Assembly (NCBI GenBank): GCA_024404195.1
Contig: JAKSQJ010000009.1
Span: 1 to 37,680, forward strand
Length of the DNA stretch: 37,680 nt
From: Clostridia bacterium
Lineage (GTDB): Bacteria; Bacillota; Clostridia; Oscillospirales; Acutalibacteraceae
Direction: 5' to 3'
The notes beneath the pieces were generated by a model. It was not told the DNA's origin and made no database searches. It was given only the letters and a program-made list of their open reading frames with translations. The position numbers were made by a program, and so were the translations under genes. This document shows, in pieces, positions 1 to 7,295 of the stretch; within the stretch, counting starts at the first letter, position 1; each line of letters starts with the position of its first letter.

Positions 1-55
1 ATTTGCCAAAAATGGCGTTTTGGGACTTGTTATCCCTATCTTGCTCTGCCCAAAT

Positions 56-789
56 ATGAAGGCATTATTCATAGAGCGCACAATGACGACTGCGAGTTTA
101 ACGCAGGCGGAGTTGCAGCGTTGCTTAAACAAAACGGTTGCGATATAAAATTTATCAATTTGGCGTCAATTTGGCACGGTAAGGATATCCCCGAATCAAC
201 AAGAAGGGAATGGGAACAGCAGGAAATTGAATCGGCAAAGATTTTAGGCGCCGAAAAAATCCAAACCGCCGACAGATATTCGGGTCTTTATATGGGTAAT
301 GACGAAGAGGTTAAGAAGCTTGCCAGATTTATCGTTGATTATTCGCCCGATATTTGCTTTATCCATTGGCCTAATGATAACCATATTGAGCATAGAGAGG
401 TTGCAAAAGTGTCCGAAAAAGCGCTTTGCTTGGCGCATGTATGGGGCTCAAAGGTTAAGGAAATTTATGCCTTTGAGGCAGGTTCCGACCAAACATCGGA
501 TTTCTTTAAGCCCGACTTTTTCATAGTAATTGATGATTGTTTGGAAATTTTGCATAAGTCCCTTATGTGTTACGACCAAAACACCGCTCAAGGTCCCGGT
601 TTATGCCATTATAAAGATATGTTGGCGCTGTTCAGAGGTAGCCAGTGTCAAAAAAAATATGCCGAGGGCTTTAAGATAGTTAAATACCCGAACGGCAACG
701 ATGATTTTCTTCTAAAAGGCATATTAAACGATTATTTCCGTTGGAGCGGAAACGGAATGTATCCCGCCGGCGGTTATGAATATTTTTAA
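56..789 (+). CDS. PIG-L (LmbE-like) deacetylase, apparent 5' frameshift
   Basis: The protein resembles the PIG-L/LmbE family of zinc-dependent N-acetyl-sugar or amino-sugar deacetylases. The frame ending at 789 carries the metal motif AHNDDCEFNAGG (AHPDDE in the family) from 76, and a second histidine-rich motif HWPNDNHIEHREV near 363-401. That frame has no ATG before the motif. The ATG at 56 reads MKALFI in another frame, which is exactly the beta-strand that normally precedes the motif; adding one base at 74-75 would give MKALFIGAHNDD. I therefore read this as one gene with a one-base deletion or sequencing error, though both frames stay open to the window edge and no ribosome site is visible before 56. 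The exact substrate is unknown. A strong terminator follows. Confidence 0.7.
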
Positions 790-814
790 GTCAAAAAAGA
801 ATATATAAAATTTT

Positions 815-849
815 AAGTCCCCTGAACACAAAATGTTCAGGGGACTTTT
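815..849 (+). terminator. Strong intrinsic terminator after the PIG-L gene
   Basis: There is a perfect 14-bp inverted repeat (815-828 with 834-847) around the 5-base loop CAAAA, followed by a short T run. It ends transcription of the PIG-L gene, 26 bases past its stop codon. The A-rich left flank could make it partly active in the other direction. Confidence 0.85.
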
Positions 850-899
850 CTCGGATAAATGCTTTGGTATACGGCTTACGCAAAATAAATTGATATCGT

Positions 900-1022
900 A
901 GGGGATGGCGCCCACGACATCCCGAAATGCAATAAAGATTGATAAATTTGTAGGGAAGGACATTGTCCTCCCGCTTGTTTTGCACACGAAACAAAATCGG
1001 GCGACTGATAGTCGCCCCTACG
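900..1022. repeat. Cluster of three short palindromic intergenic elements
   Basis: Three hairpin units lie close together: GGGATG (902-907) with CATCCC (918-923); GGGAAGGAC (953-961) with GTCCTCCC (965-972); and a perfect 8-bp stem GGGCGACT (999-1006) with AGTCGCCC (1010-1017). The first two begin with GTAGGG and the last ends with CCCTAC on the same strand, so they look like related REP-like units in both orientations. All open frames here are short and out of character with the neighbouring genes. I see no gene. Confidence 0.6.
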
Positions 1023-1065
1023 GTTGCCGTTCAAATTACCGAAAACAAAAACGGGGCGTCGTGGA

Positions 1066-1287
1066 TGCCGAGCCCCTCGCCTGGTGGAGCATCTGCAACC
1101 AAAGACGAACTCACGGTCGGGCACAAAAACTTTATGTTTGCACCGACTGTATTCCCGAATTGGGTGCCGAGCCCCTCGCCTGGTGGAGCATCTGCAACCA
1201 AAGACGAACTCACGGTCGGGCATAAAAACTTTATGTTTGCACCGACTGCATTCCCGAATTGGGTGCCGAGCCTCTCGGCTGGTGGAG
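1066..1287. repeat. 99-bp tandem repeat abutting the tmRNA 3' end
   Basis: Units starting at 1066, 1165 and 1264 share the same sequence with a few substitutions, at a period of exactly 99 bp; the third unit is cut short where it enters the tmRNA gene. Each unit contains TGGTGGAG, which is the complement of the last eight bases of the tmRNA (CUCCACCA). Each unit also has an internal inverted repeat (CATAAA with TTTATG inside GTCGG/CCGAC). The open reading frames across it are by-products of the repeat. Confidence 0.8.
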
Positions 1288-1626
1288 GTGGGGAGAATTG
1301 AACTCCCGTCCAAAAATCTATTCCCGTTGGCGTCTCCGAGCGCAGACAGTCATTTACATTCCCTTGCCGAATTGCCGACAGTCAAGCCATTCGGTTTAGT
1401 AGACCCCAATTCATGACGGCGGTAGGGTCAACCCGCCGTTCACATTCACCGCTAAATGACGCCCTTTAAGAGTCGCGGTATTCTCTTATCGGACGGCTGC
1501 CTAAATCAGGCAGCAGGACAAAATTCAGCTTTGTCAGTTAATTTATAAATTGCGGATTTTTAAGCGGTTCCGCACCGCTGCTCGCTTCCAACGGTTCAAA
1601 ATCCCTGTCGAAACCTTTACACCCCC
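1280..1626 (-). ncRNA. ssrA: Transfer-messenger RNA (tmRNA)
   Basis: This RNA rescues stalled ribosomes together with SmpB. On the minus strand the 5' end reads GGGGGTGTAAAGGTTTCGAC and the 3' end is a T-arm with CTCCC followed by CACCTCCACCA. The 5' GGGGGUG pairs with the 3' CACCUCC, with one G-U pair, to form the acceptor stem, and the terminal CCA is encoded. The length is 347 nt, typical for a one-piece tmRNA. The tag frame and its stop-codon hairpin are visible (see separate entry). It lies 52 bp downstream of smpB on the same strand. Confidence 0.97.
1506..1553 (-). other. tmRNA proteolysis-tag reading frame
   Basis: Starting at the GCA resume codon (1553-1551) the frame reads AIYKLTDKAEFCPAA and ends with TGA at 1508-1506. 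The stop lies in the loop of a perfect 7-bp hairpin (GCTGCCT with AGGCAGC), as is usual for tmRNA helix 5. The tag ends PAA rather than the more common LAA, and includes a cysteine. The resume codon is inferred from position and frame, not from experiment. Confidence 0.75.
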
Positions 1627-1642
1627 GTAATTTAAGTAATAA

Positions 1643-1669
1643 GTAATAGGTAAGAGGTAATAGGTAAGA
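1643..1669. repeat. Short direct repeat between smpB and ssrA
   Basis: GTAATAGGTAAGA occurs at 1643-1655 and again at 1657-1669 (period 14), with a further partial copy upstream. It fills most of the 52-bp smpB-ssrA gap. I see no convincing separate ssrA promoter in it. Confidence 0.6.
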
Positions 1670-1678
1670 AGAAAAATC

Positions 1679-2137
1679 TTATCGGTTTTGCTCCTTTAAG
1701 GCACGGTCTATGGCTCGGTCGGCGGCTTTTTTGGCGGCAACTGCCCGTTTATCGTGGAGCTGTTTACCTCTGCAAAGTCCAAGCTCAACCTTAACCCTTG
1801 AGCCCTTAAAGTAAAGCGAAAGGGGAATAAGCGTTAAGCCCTCGGTTTTAACCTGACCGAAAAGCCGCATAATCTCCCTTTTATGCATAAGAAGTTTTCT
1901 GTCCCGTTTTGAGTCCCTGTTAAAAATATTTCCGAACTCATAGGGGCTTATATGCATTTGTTTTAAGAGCATTTCGCCGTCCTTAATCGTAACCCATGCG
2001 TCCTTTAAGTTAACGCCGCCCTGCCTTATTGACTTAACCTCCGTTCCGCAAAGTGAAATACCTGCTTCAAAGGTTTCAAGAACAAAATATTCATGGTATG
2101 CCTGACGGTTTTTTGTTATAATCTTTCCGCCCTCCAA
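1679..2137 (-). CDS. smpB: SsrA-binding protein SmpB
   Basis: SmpB binds the tRNA-like end of tmRNA and brings it to stalled ribosomes. The protein is 152 residues, the usual size. It shows the family signature near the N-terminus (YHEYFVLETFEAGISLCGTE, then VKSIRQGG), the central HISPYEFGN segment and the basic C-terminal tail KKAADRAIDRALKEQNR that enters the decoding site. The start is a TTG at 2137; AGGAAG lies about 10 bases upstream. A later start would cut into the conserved oligonucleotide-binding fold. The gene is transcribed from the promoter at 2172-2200 and probably continues into ssrA. Confidence 0.96.
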   Translation of the reverse strand: MEGGKIITKNRQAYHEYFVLETFEAGISLCGTEVKSIRQGGVNLKDAWVTIKDGEMLLKQMHISPYEFGNIFNRDSKRDRKLLMHKREIMRLFGQVKTEGLTLIPLSLYFKGSRVKVELGLCRGKQLHDKRAVAAKKAADRAIDRALKEQNR

Positions 2138-2171
2138 AGTAGGTCACTTCCTTTCACAACGGAGTAAAAAG

Positions 2172-2200
2172 AGTATATCACGAAAAAAGACGGCGGTCAA
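2172..2200 (-). promoter_or_regulatory. Sigma-A promoter of smpB(-ssrA)
   Basis: On the minus strand TTGACC (2200-2195) and TATACT (2177-2172) are separated by exactly 17 bp. The start codon of smpB lies about 35 bp downstream. Confidence 0.8.
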
Positions 2201-2210
2201 GTGAAACAGG

Positions 2211-2234
2211 ACGAAAAATGTCAATAAAAACGCA
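2211..2234 (+). repeat. 24-bp direct repeat, left copy
   Basis: A perfect 24-base match begins ACGAAAAATGTCAATAAAAA and recurs at 6468-6491 in the same orientation. The two copies bracket the whole gtr module and its leader. The complement contains TTGACA, so part of the motif may have a promoter role. Confidence 0.8.
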
Positions 2235-2283
2235 AATTGCCGTATCTTAACAAAGACAGCATAATTGATAATAATTAAATTTA

Positions 2284-2319
2284 AAAATCATAATCACCGG
2301 AATAAGTGATTATGATTTT
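2284..2319 (-). terminator. Terminator of the gtr operon
   Basis: A perfect 14-bp stem (2284-2297 with 2306-2319, loop CGGAATAA) is A-rich on one side and T-rich on the other, so it can act on both strands. It lies 38 bp past the stop of the GT-C gene on the minus strand. Confidence 0.75.
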
Positions 2320-2356
2320 GAACTAAAGCATATAAAAGACTCGGATTATTATAGTA

Positions 2357-4543
2357 TCAGAGTTGTTTTTTTGAATATATCCTGTTTCCTGCAAATATAA
2401 TACCGACTTCCAATAAGCACAATGCAACAAAAAGCAAAATATAGAAAGCAGGTCTTATATATATTCCTTTGGAAATATTTTTTACCGAAATATACAAATC
2501 CTCATTTGTTTCTTTATTTCCAATTGATAAAACACCGTTATACTGGTCTATAACTTTCGCCTTTGTGTATCGCCATGCCAACGAATCGGGAGTGCCGGCA
2601 GTTGCTGATTCAATAACAATTTTATAGTTACCGTTGCCTTTTTGCGATGCAGGACAGTTGACTTTCAATTCAACAAACCCGTTTTTTTGAGTGTCTTTAT
2701 CAATAACGGTGTCAAATACCGAATTTTTGTTTTTCAATAACGATATCTTATATAAACACTCCTTATTACCATCCAACTGAGCTACCGCAATTGATATGCG
2801 ATTGAATGCTTTATCTGTATGGAAAGTTTGTTCTATTTTTTTGTTTTCTTTTGAAATTTTGTCATAGCAAGCGGTATAATCGTCAATCCGGCCGTTTGCG
2901 CAGTTAATACTGTAGTCGGTTTTCAAAAATGTGTTCTTTGTCATTTCTTGATAATAAGAGGTTCCGACCACAACCGTAAGCAAAATAACGGTTATCCCGA
3001 CAAATGAAAATAATTTAGACCCTTGTTTAGATATTTTACGGTTAAGTGTGTCCGCTCCGGAGAATGACAAGACGGACAGAAACGGCAAAAACGGCACACT
3101 GTATATACTTTTTGCTTCCCAAATCATATAGAACAAAACTGCACCGTCAAGGCATAAAGTGAATAAACATAACGAATTTACCTTTTTATTAAAGCATTGC
3201 CTTGCCAAACATACGATAGCCAAAAGCAATATTGCGAATCTATAGCAATGACAGTAAGAATTAACAATATCTCTTTTATCTCCCACAAGCCAACGATACA
3301 GCAAACCGTAATTTTTGGCTTGGATTAAACGGATATGGTAGTCGGCTGTGCCGTCAGACCATGTTTTTTGCGTTTTGTTAACAGCAAGTTCTGTAACATC
3401 GCCGGCGCCGAGTTTACGAAGTGATTTTGTTATTTCCGAAAGATGCTCTTCTTTCATTTTGTCCGTTGTGCCGAGTTTTCTTGTGAAATTCATATCTTGG
3501 TATGTTACCTGGCCGTCATTATGAAGTCCCATCATTATCCAATGCGTAATGGGGAAATTTTTTGTATCGTCACCGGATATGGCGGAAACTTGTAAGCCGA
3601 TTACAGAAAAACAAATTGCAAAGGATAATACGGCTGACAAAATGATACAAACCAATTGTTTCCAATAGACCGAAAGGGTTGCTTTGTTACGGTAAAAAAC
3701 GCAACATAAAGCAACGGCTACGCCTGAGATTAACACTGTAGGGCGCAAGAAATACCCCAAAGCCATCACAAGACCGAATATTGCGGCATAGAGGAACTGA
3801 CTTGTTCGTGATTTGCTTTTAAACAGTTCAACAGCTGCCCATACCCCGGCGACTGTCAACGGAATACTGTATGTGCAAGTATATATCCACCATATCAAAA
3901 GATAGTTTAACGGATTTGCGATATTAAGTAAAATCACCTTAACGGCATTTCTTGTTCCAAAGAGAAGATATGCGGTTCTATAGATAAGAGCTATGCCAAC
4001 ATCAATCAGTAAAGTGTTAAAAACAGCAAGAAGTTTTGCGTTTGCAAAAACCGATATGCCCAATGCCATGGCAGCTTTATCAATCATAGCTGTAAACAGC
4101 ACAGTAAAATCATTGTTTGAATACGACTGAAAATAAGGCGAATATACAGTATCAATTTGACGGTCAATACCCTTTGCTAATGCAAGTGCCTGATCTTGAA
4201 CCATATAAGCATCGGTTGTCATTACAATATTAAGTCCCGATAATATCAGAATTTGACCGACCAATAATATAGAAATAAGGATAATTCCAAAAATAACAAG
4301 CGAATGTTTTGAACAATTATCAATAAACTTAAAACAAAGCAGAATAACTCCGACTATCAGCAAAACACCGATAATAAGCACAAAATAAACCGGAGTTTCT
4401 CCAAACCGACTTAGCAGCATTTTATCGGCGGCATTGAGATTTCCGGTAAATATAATAATGGTAAAAAATAAACCCACAAACGCAACAACCAATGAAAATG
4501 CGGCTGTGAGTTTATTCTTCGTTTGTTCGGCATTAAAATGCAT
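2357..4543 (-). CDS. GT-C-type membrane glycosyltransferase (GtrC-like position)
   Basis: This is a 728-residue polytopic membrane protein with about ten to twelve hydrophobic segments spread over residues 15-510 and a last one near the C-terminus (about 700-722). An extracellular-looking domain lies before that last helix. The first loop holds acidic residues and aromatics (TTDAYMVQDQALALAKG), as in lipid-linked-sugar GT-C transferases. I recognise the fold type, not the exact family or substrate. The start is the ATG at 4543, because AAAGGAGAGG lies 5 bases upstream; the frame is open 17 codons further but without such a site. It is the third gene after gtrA and gtrB, the place of the serotype-specific transferase in gtr operons. 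The inferred role is transfer of a sugar from undecaprenyl phosphate to a surface polymer outside the membrane. Confidence 0.75.
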   Translation of the reverse strand: MHFNAEQTKNKLTAAFSLVVAFVGLFFTIIIFTGNLNAADKMLLSRFGETPVYFVLIIGVLLIVGVILLCFKFIDNCSKHSLVIFGIILISILLVGQILILSGLNIVMTTDAYMVQDQALALAKGIDRQIDTVYSPYFQSYSNNDFTVLFTAMIDKAAMALGISVFANAKLLAVFNTLLIDVGIALIYRTAYLLFGTRNAVKVILLNIANPLNYLLIWWIYTCTYSIPLTVAGVWAAVELFKSKSRTSQFLYAAIFGLVMALGYFLRPTVLISGVAVALCCVFYRNKATLSVYWKQLVCIILSAVLSFAICFSVIGLQVSAISGDDTKNFPITHWIMMGLHNDGQVTYQDMNFTRKLGTTDKMKEEHLSEITKSLRKLGAGDVTELAVNKTQKTWSDGTADYHIRLIQAKNYGLLYRWLVGDKRDIVNSYCHCYRFAILLLAIVCLARQCFNKKVNSLCLFTLCLDGAVLFYMIWEAKSIYSVPFLPFLSVLSFSGADTLNRKISKQGSKLFSFVGITVILLTVVVGTSYYQEMTKNTFLKTDYSINCANGRIDDYTACYDKISKENKKIEQTFHTDKAFNRISIAVAQLDGNKECLYKISLLKNKNSVFDTVIDKDTQKNGFVELKVNCPASQKGNGNYKIVIESATAGTPDSLAWRYTKAKVIDQYNGVLSIGNKETNEDLYISVKNISKGIYIRPAFYILLFVALCLLEVGIIFAGNRIYSKKQL

Positions 4544-4603
4544 TATGGCCTCTCCTTTGCCAGTGTTAATGTTGGACGAGCTTACTCTTAACACTTAAGT
4601 TGC

Positions 4604-5569
4604 TCATTTCAGTTCGTCCGTTGATTCGCTTATGATATAACGGGGACGGCCTTTTACTTCTAAATAGATTTTTCCGATATATTCGCCGATAATACCTAAA
4701 AACAACGCCTGAATGCCGCATACAAAGCAAATGATACAGGTCATACTTGCCCAACCGGCAACCGTTGAACCTATTAAAGCAGAAATAACAGACCACAAAA
4801 TACCGATAAAACTGATAAGCGTGATAAACATACCAAGAACGGTAATTATTCTAATGGGTTTGATTGATAAGCTTGTGATGCCGTCAAATGCCAACGCTAA
4901 CATTTTTTTTAAGGGATAATGACTTTCGCCTGCCAAGCGCTCATGACGCACATAATAAACACTGGTTGACTTAAAACCGACAAGCGGCACCATACCTCGC
5001 AAAAATATATTAACCTCTTTGAATTCGGATAATTCGTGTAAGGCACGGGAAGAAATTAAGCGGTAGTCTGCATGGTTGAATACAACTTCCGCACCCATAA
5101 CATTCATAAACTTATAGAATCCTTCTGCCGTAAAACGCTTGAAAAATGTATCCGATTCTCTGGAAGAACGCACTCCGTAAACTATTTCGCAACCTTCGTT
5201 GTTATATGCGTCTACCATATCGTCCATGGCGTTAATGTCATCCTGACCGTCGCAGTCAATACTTATTGTTATATCGCAGTGATTCATAGCGGTCATCAAA
5301 CCTGCCAACACGGCATTCTGATGCCCTCTGTTGCGACTTTGGGCAATGCCTTGATAATATGGGTTTTGTTCAGATAACTTCTTAATGATTTCCCAAGTAT
5401 TATCTTTACTGCCGTCATTAACAAATAAAATCCTGCTTTTTTCGTCAATCTTTTTCTCGCTAATAAGCTGACAAAGTTTCTGCAAAAACATCGGAGCAGT
5501 TTGAGGCAATACCTCTTGCTCGTTATAGCAGGGAATTACGATATATAAAACAGGGGTTTTGTTGTTCAT
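4604..5569 (-). CDS. GtrB-like undecaprenyl-phosphate glycosyltransferase (GT2)
   Basis: The protein is 321 residues. An N-terminal GT-A domain shows YIVIPCYNEQEVLP, FVNDGSKDNTWEII, QSRNRGHQNAVLAGL and the acidic motif SIDCDGQDD (DADLQDPP in many relatives). Two C-terminal membrane helices follow (about 230-255 and 265-292). This is the layout of GtrB/DPM1-type enzymes, which move a sugar from a nucleotide sugar to undecaprenyl phosphate at the inner face of the membrane. The start has AAGGAAGG 7 bases upstream. It lies 23 bp after gtrA and 60 bp before the GT-C gene, so the three are one operon. Donor sugar is unknown. Confidence 0.88.
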   Translation of the reverse strand: MNNKTPVLYIVIPCYNEQEVLPQTAPMFLQKLCQLISEKKIDEKSRILFVNDGSKDNTWEIIKKLSEQNPYYQGIAQSRNRGHQNAVLAGLMTAMNHCDITISIDCDGQDDINAMDDMVDAYNNEGCEIVYGVRSSRESDTFFKRFTAEGFYKFMNVMGAEVVFNHADYRLISSRALHELSEFKEVNIFLRGMVPLVGFKSTSVYYVRHERLAGESHYPLKKMLALAFDGITSLSIKPIRIITVLGMFITLISFIGILWSVISALIGSTVAGWASMTCIICFVCGIQALFLGIIGEYIGKIYLEVKGRPRYIISESTDELK

Positions 5570-5592
5570 TTGTTGCCTTCCTTTGCTTGTTG

Positions 5593-6021
5593 TTATTTTG
5601 ACTTTACAAAAATTAAGATTTTGCTCAACACATAGTTCAGTATAATTACTATCACATTTGACAGTATTTTGATTGCCATATCATTAAGGTGAAAAACATC
5701 CACACAAAGATACATAATGGCTAAATCTAAAAGTCCTGTTGCCAACCGAGCGGCATAAAAACTGATAATTTCCTTGGTTACAGATCTAAAACCTTTATTT
5801 TCGCTGTGAAAAACCCAAATCCTATTTGTGATATATGCGAAAAAAACCGATAAAAGCCATGCAATCACCGTTGCAGCTGTTGTTTTTAATCCGAAACCGC
5901 GTGTGGCTGTATAATATGTCGCAATATTGATGAGGGTTGTGCAACCGCCAAAGAAAATATATAAAATAATTTCTTTCAATTTTTCTTTATCTCTCAGTAT
6001 TCCGATAATTTTGTCAATCAT
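5593..6021 (-). CDS. GtrA family membrane protein (putative lipid-linked sugar flippase)
   Basis: The 142-residue protein has four membrane helices and the GtrA features YIFFGGCTTLINIATYY, FAYITNRIWVF and a C-terminal NYVLSKILIF segment. GtrA proteins are thought to flip undecaprenyl-phosphate-linked sugars. The start at 6021 (MIDKI) is chosen because it gives the usual family length; ATG at 6033 is also possible, and AAAAGGGAG lies just upstream. The frame is open back to 6138, but that extension is non-hydrophobic, starts at TTG and touches the upstream terminator. First gene of the gtr operon; expression may depend on readthrough of the terminator at 6139-6190. Confidence 0.85.
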   Translation of the reverse strand: MIDKIIGILRDKEKLKEIILYIFFGGCTTLINIATYYTATRGFGLKTTAATVIAWLLSVFFAYITNRIWVFHSENKGFRSVTKEIISFYAARLATGLLDLAIMYLCVDVFHLNDMAIKILSNVIVIILNYVLSKILIFVKSK

Positions 6022-6138
6022 ACGATTTATCATCTCCCTTTTAATTGAGAAAAATTTATTTGTGTATCGTAACAATTTTGAATTGTATTCACCGAGCGTT
6101 TGATGTGCGATTTTGCAAATGAGTATGCCTGATTTCAA

Positions 6139-6190
6139 ATAAAAAAACCGTAATTCTGCGAGAGAAATTTTTACTCTGCAAAATTACGGT
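6139..6190 (-). terminator. Leader terminator upstream of gtrA (possible attenuator)
   Basis: On the minus strand, ACCGTAATTTTGCAGAG (6190-6174) can pair with CTCTCGCAGAATTACGGT (about 6164-6147) and is followed directly by TTTTTTTATTT. Apart from one mismatch and a one-base bulge the stem is complete. It is a typical factor-independent terminator. It lies between the promoter at 6418-6446 and gtrA, so it would stop leader transcripts before the operon unless it is prevented from folding. Confidence 0.75.
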
Positions 6191-6252
6191 GATAATATAA
6201 AATATAACCAAAAAAGCGGCAAAAAAACGCGAAAAAATCTACAAAAATATGG

Positions 6253-6274
6253 TTGACAAAAGAAACAGGGTGAG

Positions 6275-6281
<7 letters not shown>
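6253..6281 (+). promoter_or_regulatory. Plus-strand promoter firing into the tetranucleotide tract
   Basis: A perfect TTGACA (6253-6258) is followed after 17 bp by TACACT (6276-6281), three bases before the tract. Transcripts would start inside the repeat and run toward the DUF421 gene, opposite to the gtr leader. Confidence 0.5.
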
Positions 6282-6376
<95 letters not shown>

Positions 6377-6413
6377 ACTTGTCAAGTCCTTTCTTGTTTT
6401 TTGCAACTTATAT

Positions 6414-6455
6414 TTGAATTATATCATAAAACCCGTGATAATTCAATGGTTTTTT
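6414..6455 (+). terminator. Possible plus-strand terminator overlapping the gtr leader promoter
   Basis: TTGAATTA (6414-6421) and TCA (6424-6426) can pair with TGA and TAATTCAA (6436-6446), with a TA bulge; a run of T follows at 6450-6455. The stem is A/T-rich, so the call is weak. The same inverted repeat also overlaps the minus-strand promoter and could be an operator. Confidence 0.3.
6418..6446 (-). promoter_or_regulatory. Sigma-A promoter of the gtr leader
   Basis: On the minus strand TTGAAT (6446-6441) and a perfect TATAAT (6423-6418) are 17 bp apart, and TG precedes the -10 box by one base. Transcription would start near 6411 and pass through the leader ATG, the tetranucleotide tract and the leader terminator toward gtrA. 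Confidence 0.75.
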
Positions 6456-6467
6456 AAGGGATTTCCT

Positions 6468-6491
6468 ACGAAAAATGTCAATAAAAACGCA
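6468..6491 (+). repeat. 24-bp direct repeat, right copy
   Basis: This is identical to 2211-2234 and in the same orientation. It lies just upstream of the DUF421 gene. See the left copy. Confidence 0.8.
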
Positions 6492-6528
6492 TATTTTCGG
6501 TAATACTACAACTAAAAGGAGTAGTGTT

Positions 6529-7203
6529 ATGGAAATAATAAGAGTGATAATTACATCGCTTGTTTCGCTTGTTGTGCTTTTTATTCTTACAAAGCTTATG
6601 GGCAACCGTCAGGTATCGGAGCTTACGATGTTTGATTATGTTATCGGAATAAGTATCGGCTCCATTGCCGCTGAAATGGCGACCGAGCTTGATAAACCGG
6701 TAAATTCCATTGTTGCTATGGTGGTTTATGCCGTTGTTGCAATTCTCATTTCTTTTATCACCTCAAAATTCATTAAAACCCGAGGAATTTTGTTCGGAAA
6801 AAGCGTTGAGCTTATGAAAAACGGCGAAATTTTGCGAAAAGGACTTAAAAAAGCCCACCTTGATTTGAGCGAATTTTTAATGCAGGCGAGAACGGCGGGT
6901 TATTTTGATATAACCGATATAAATACGGCTTTTATGGAGCCAAACGGTAAGATAAGCTTTTTACCCTTTTCAAACGCAAGACCCGTTAATGCAAAAGATT
7001 TGTTACTGCCGACGAAAGAGGACGAGGTAATGGTAAATGTTATTGCCGACGGTGTTATCCTTGAAAAAAACTTAAAGACCTTGGGTTTTAATAAGCAGTG
7101 GCTTATGGATAATATGAAAAAACAGGCGGTAAAAAATGAAAAATCCGTGCTTTTGGCAACCGCCGATAAAAACGGAACACTTAATTTGTTTTTGAACAAA
7201 TAA
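6529..7203 (+). CDS. DUF421 (YetF-like) membrane protein
   Basis: The 224-residue protein has three N-terminal membrane helices (about 3-20, 33-50, 58-78) and a soluble C-terminal domain. The DUF421 signature LTKLMGNRQVSELTMFDYVI followed by GISIGS is clear. B. subtilis relatives (YetF, YdfS and others) are linked to spores and membranes, but the biochemical role is not known. Start at 6529 because AAAAGGAG lies 7 bases upstream. The frame can be extended back to 6475, but that part has no ribosome site. I see no convincing promoter of its own between the 24-bp repeat and the gene. Confidence 0.88.
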   Translation: MEIIRVIITSLVSLVVLFILTKLMGNRQVSELTMFDYVIGISIGSIAAEMATELDKPVNSIVAMVVYAVVAILISFITSKFIKTRGILFGKSVELMKNGEILRKGLKKAHLDLSEFLMQARTAGYFDITDINTAFMEPNGKISFLPFSNARPVNAKDLLLPTKEDEVMVNVIADGVILEKNLKTLGFNKQWLMDNMKKQAVKNEKSVLLATADKNGTLNLFLNK

Positions 7204-7227
7204 AGGGCTTTTTCGGGTGCATTTAAC

Positions 7228-7256
7228 TTGACATACAATTTTTCTTGTTGTAATAT
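7228..7256 (+). promoter_or_regulatory. Sigma-A promoter of the aromatic amino acid operon
   Basis: TTGACA (7228-7233) and TAATAT (7251-7256) are 17 bp apart. The first start codon is 40 bp downstream, which leaves a very short leader with no room for a T-box or peptide attenuator. Confidence 0.8.
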
Positions 7257-7295
7257 TAAATATAATTATATTAAAGCAATCAGAGAGGAAAAAAT

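Noticed and set aside
1066-1287. CRISPR-like array of repeats near 1 kb
   Set aside because: The units are 99 bp, directly adjacent without spacers, only two to three in number, and no cas gene is near.
876-1416. Overlapping open frames on both strands through the 99-bp repeat
   Set aside because: Their length comes from repetition of a stop-free unit (99 is a multiple of three); they lack ribosome sites and run into the tmRNA gene.
5593-6138. Longer GtrA of 181 residues
   Set aside because: The added 39 residues are not hydrophobic, start at TTG within the terminator's T run, and exceed the family length.
7204-7295. T-box or other riboswitch before the aromatic operon
   Set aside because: The promoter at 7228-7256 leaves about 35 bases of leader, too short for any known aromatic-responsive element.
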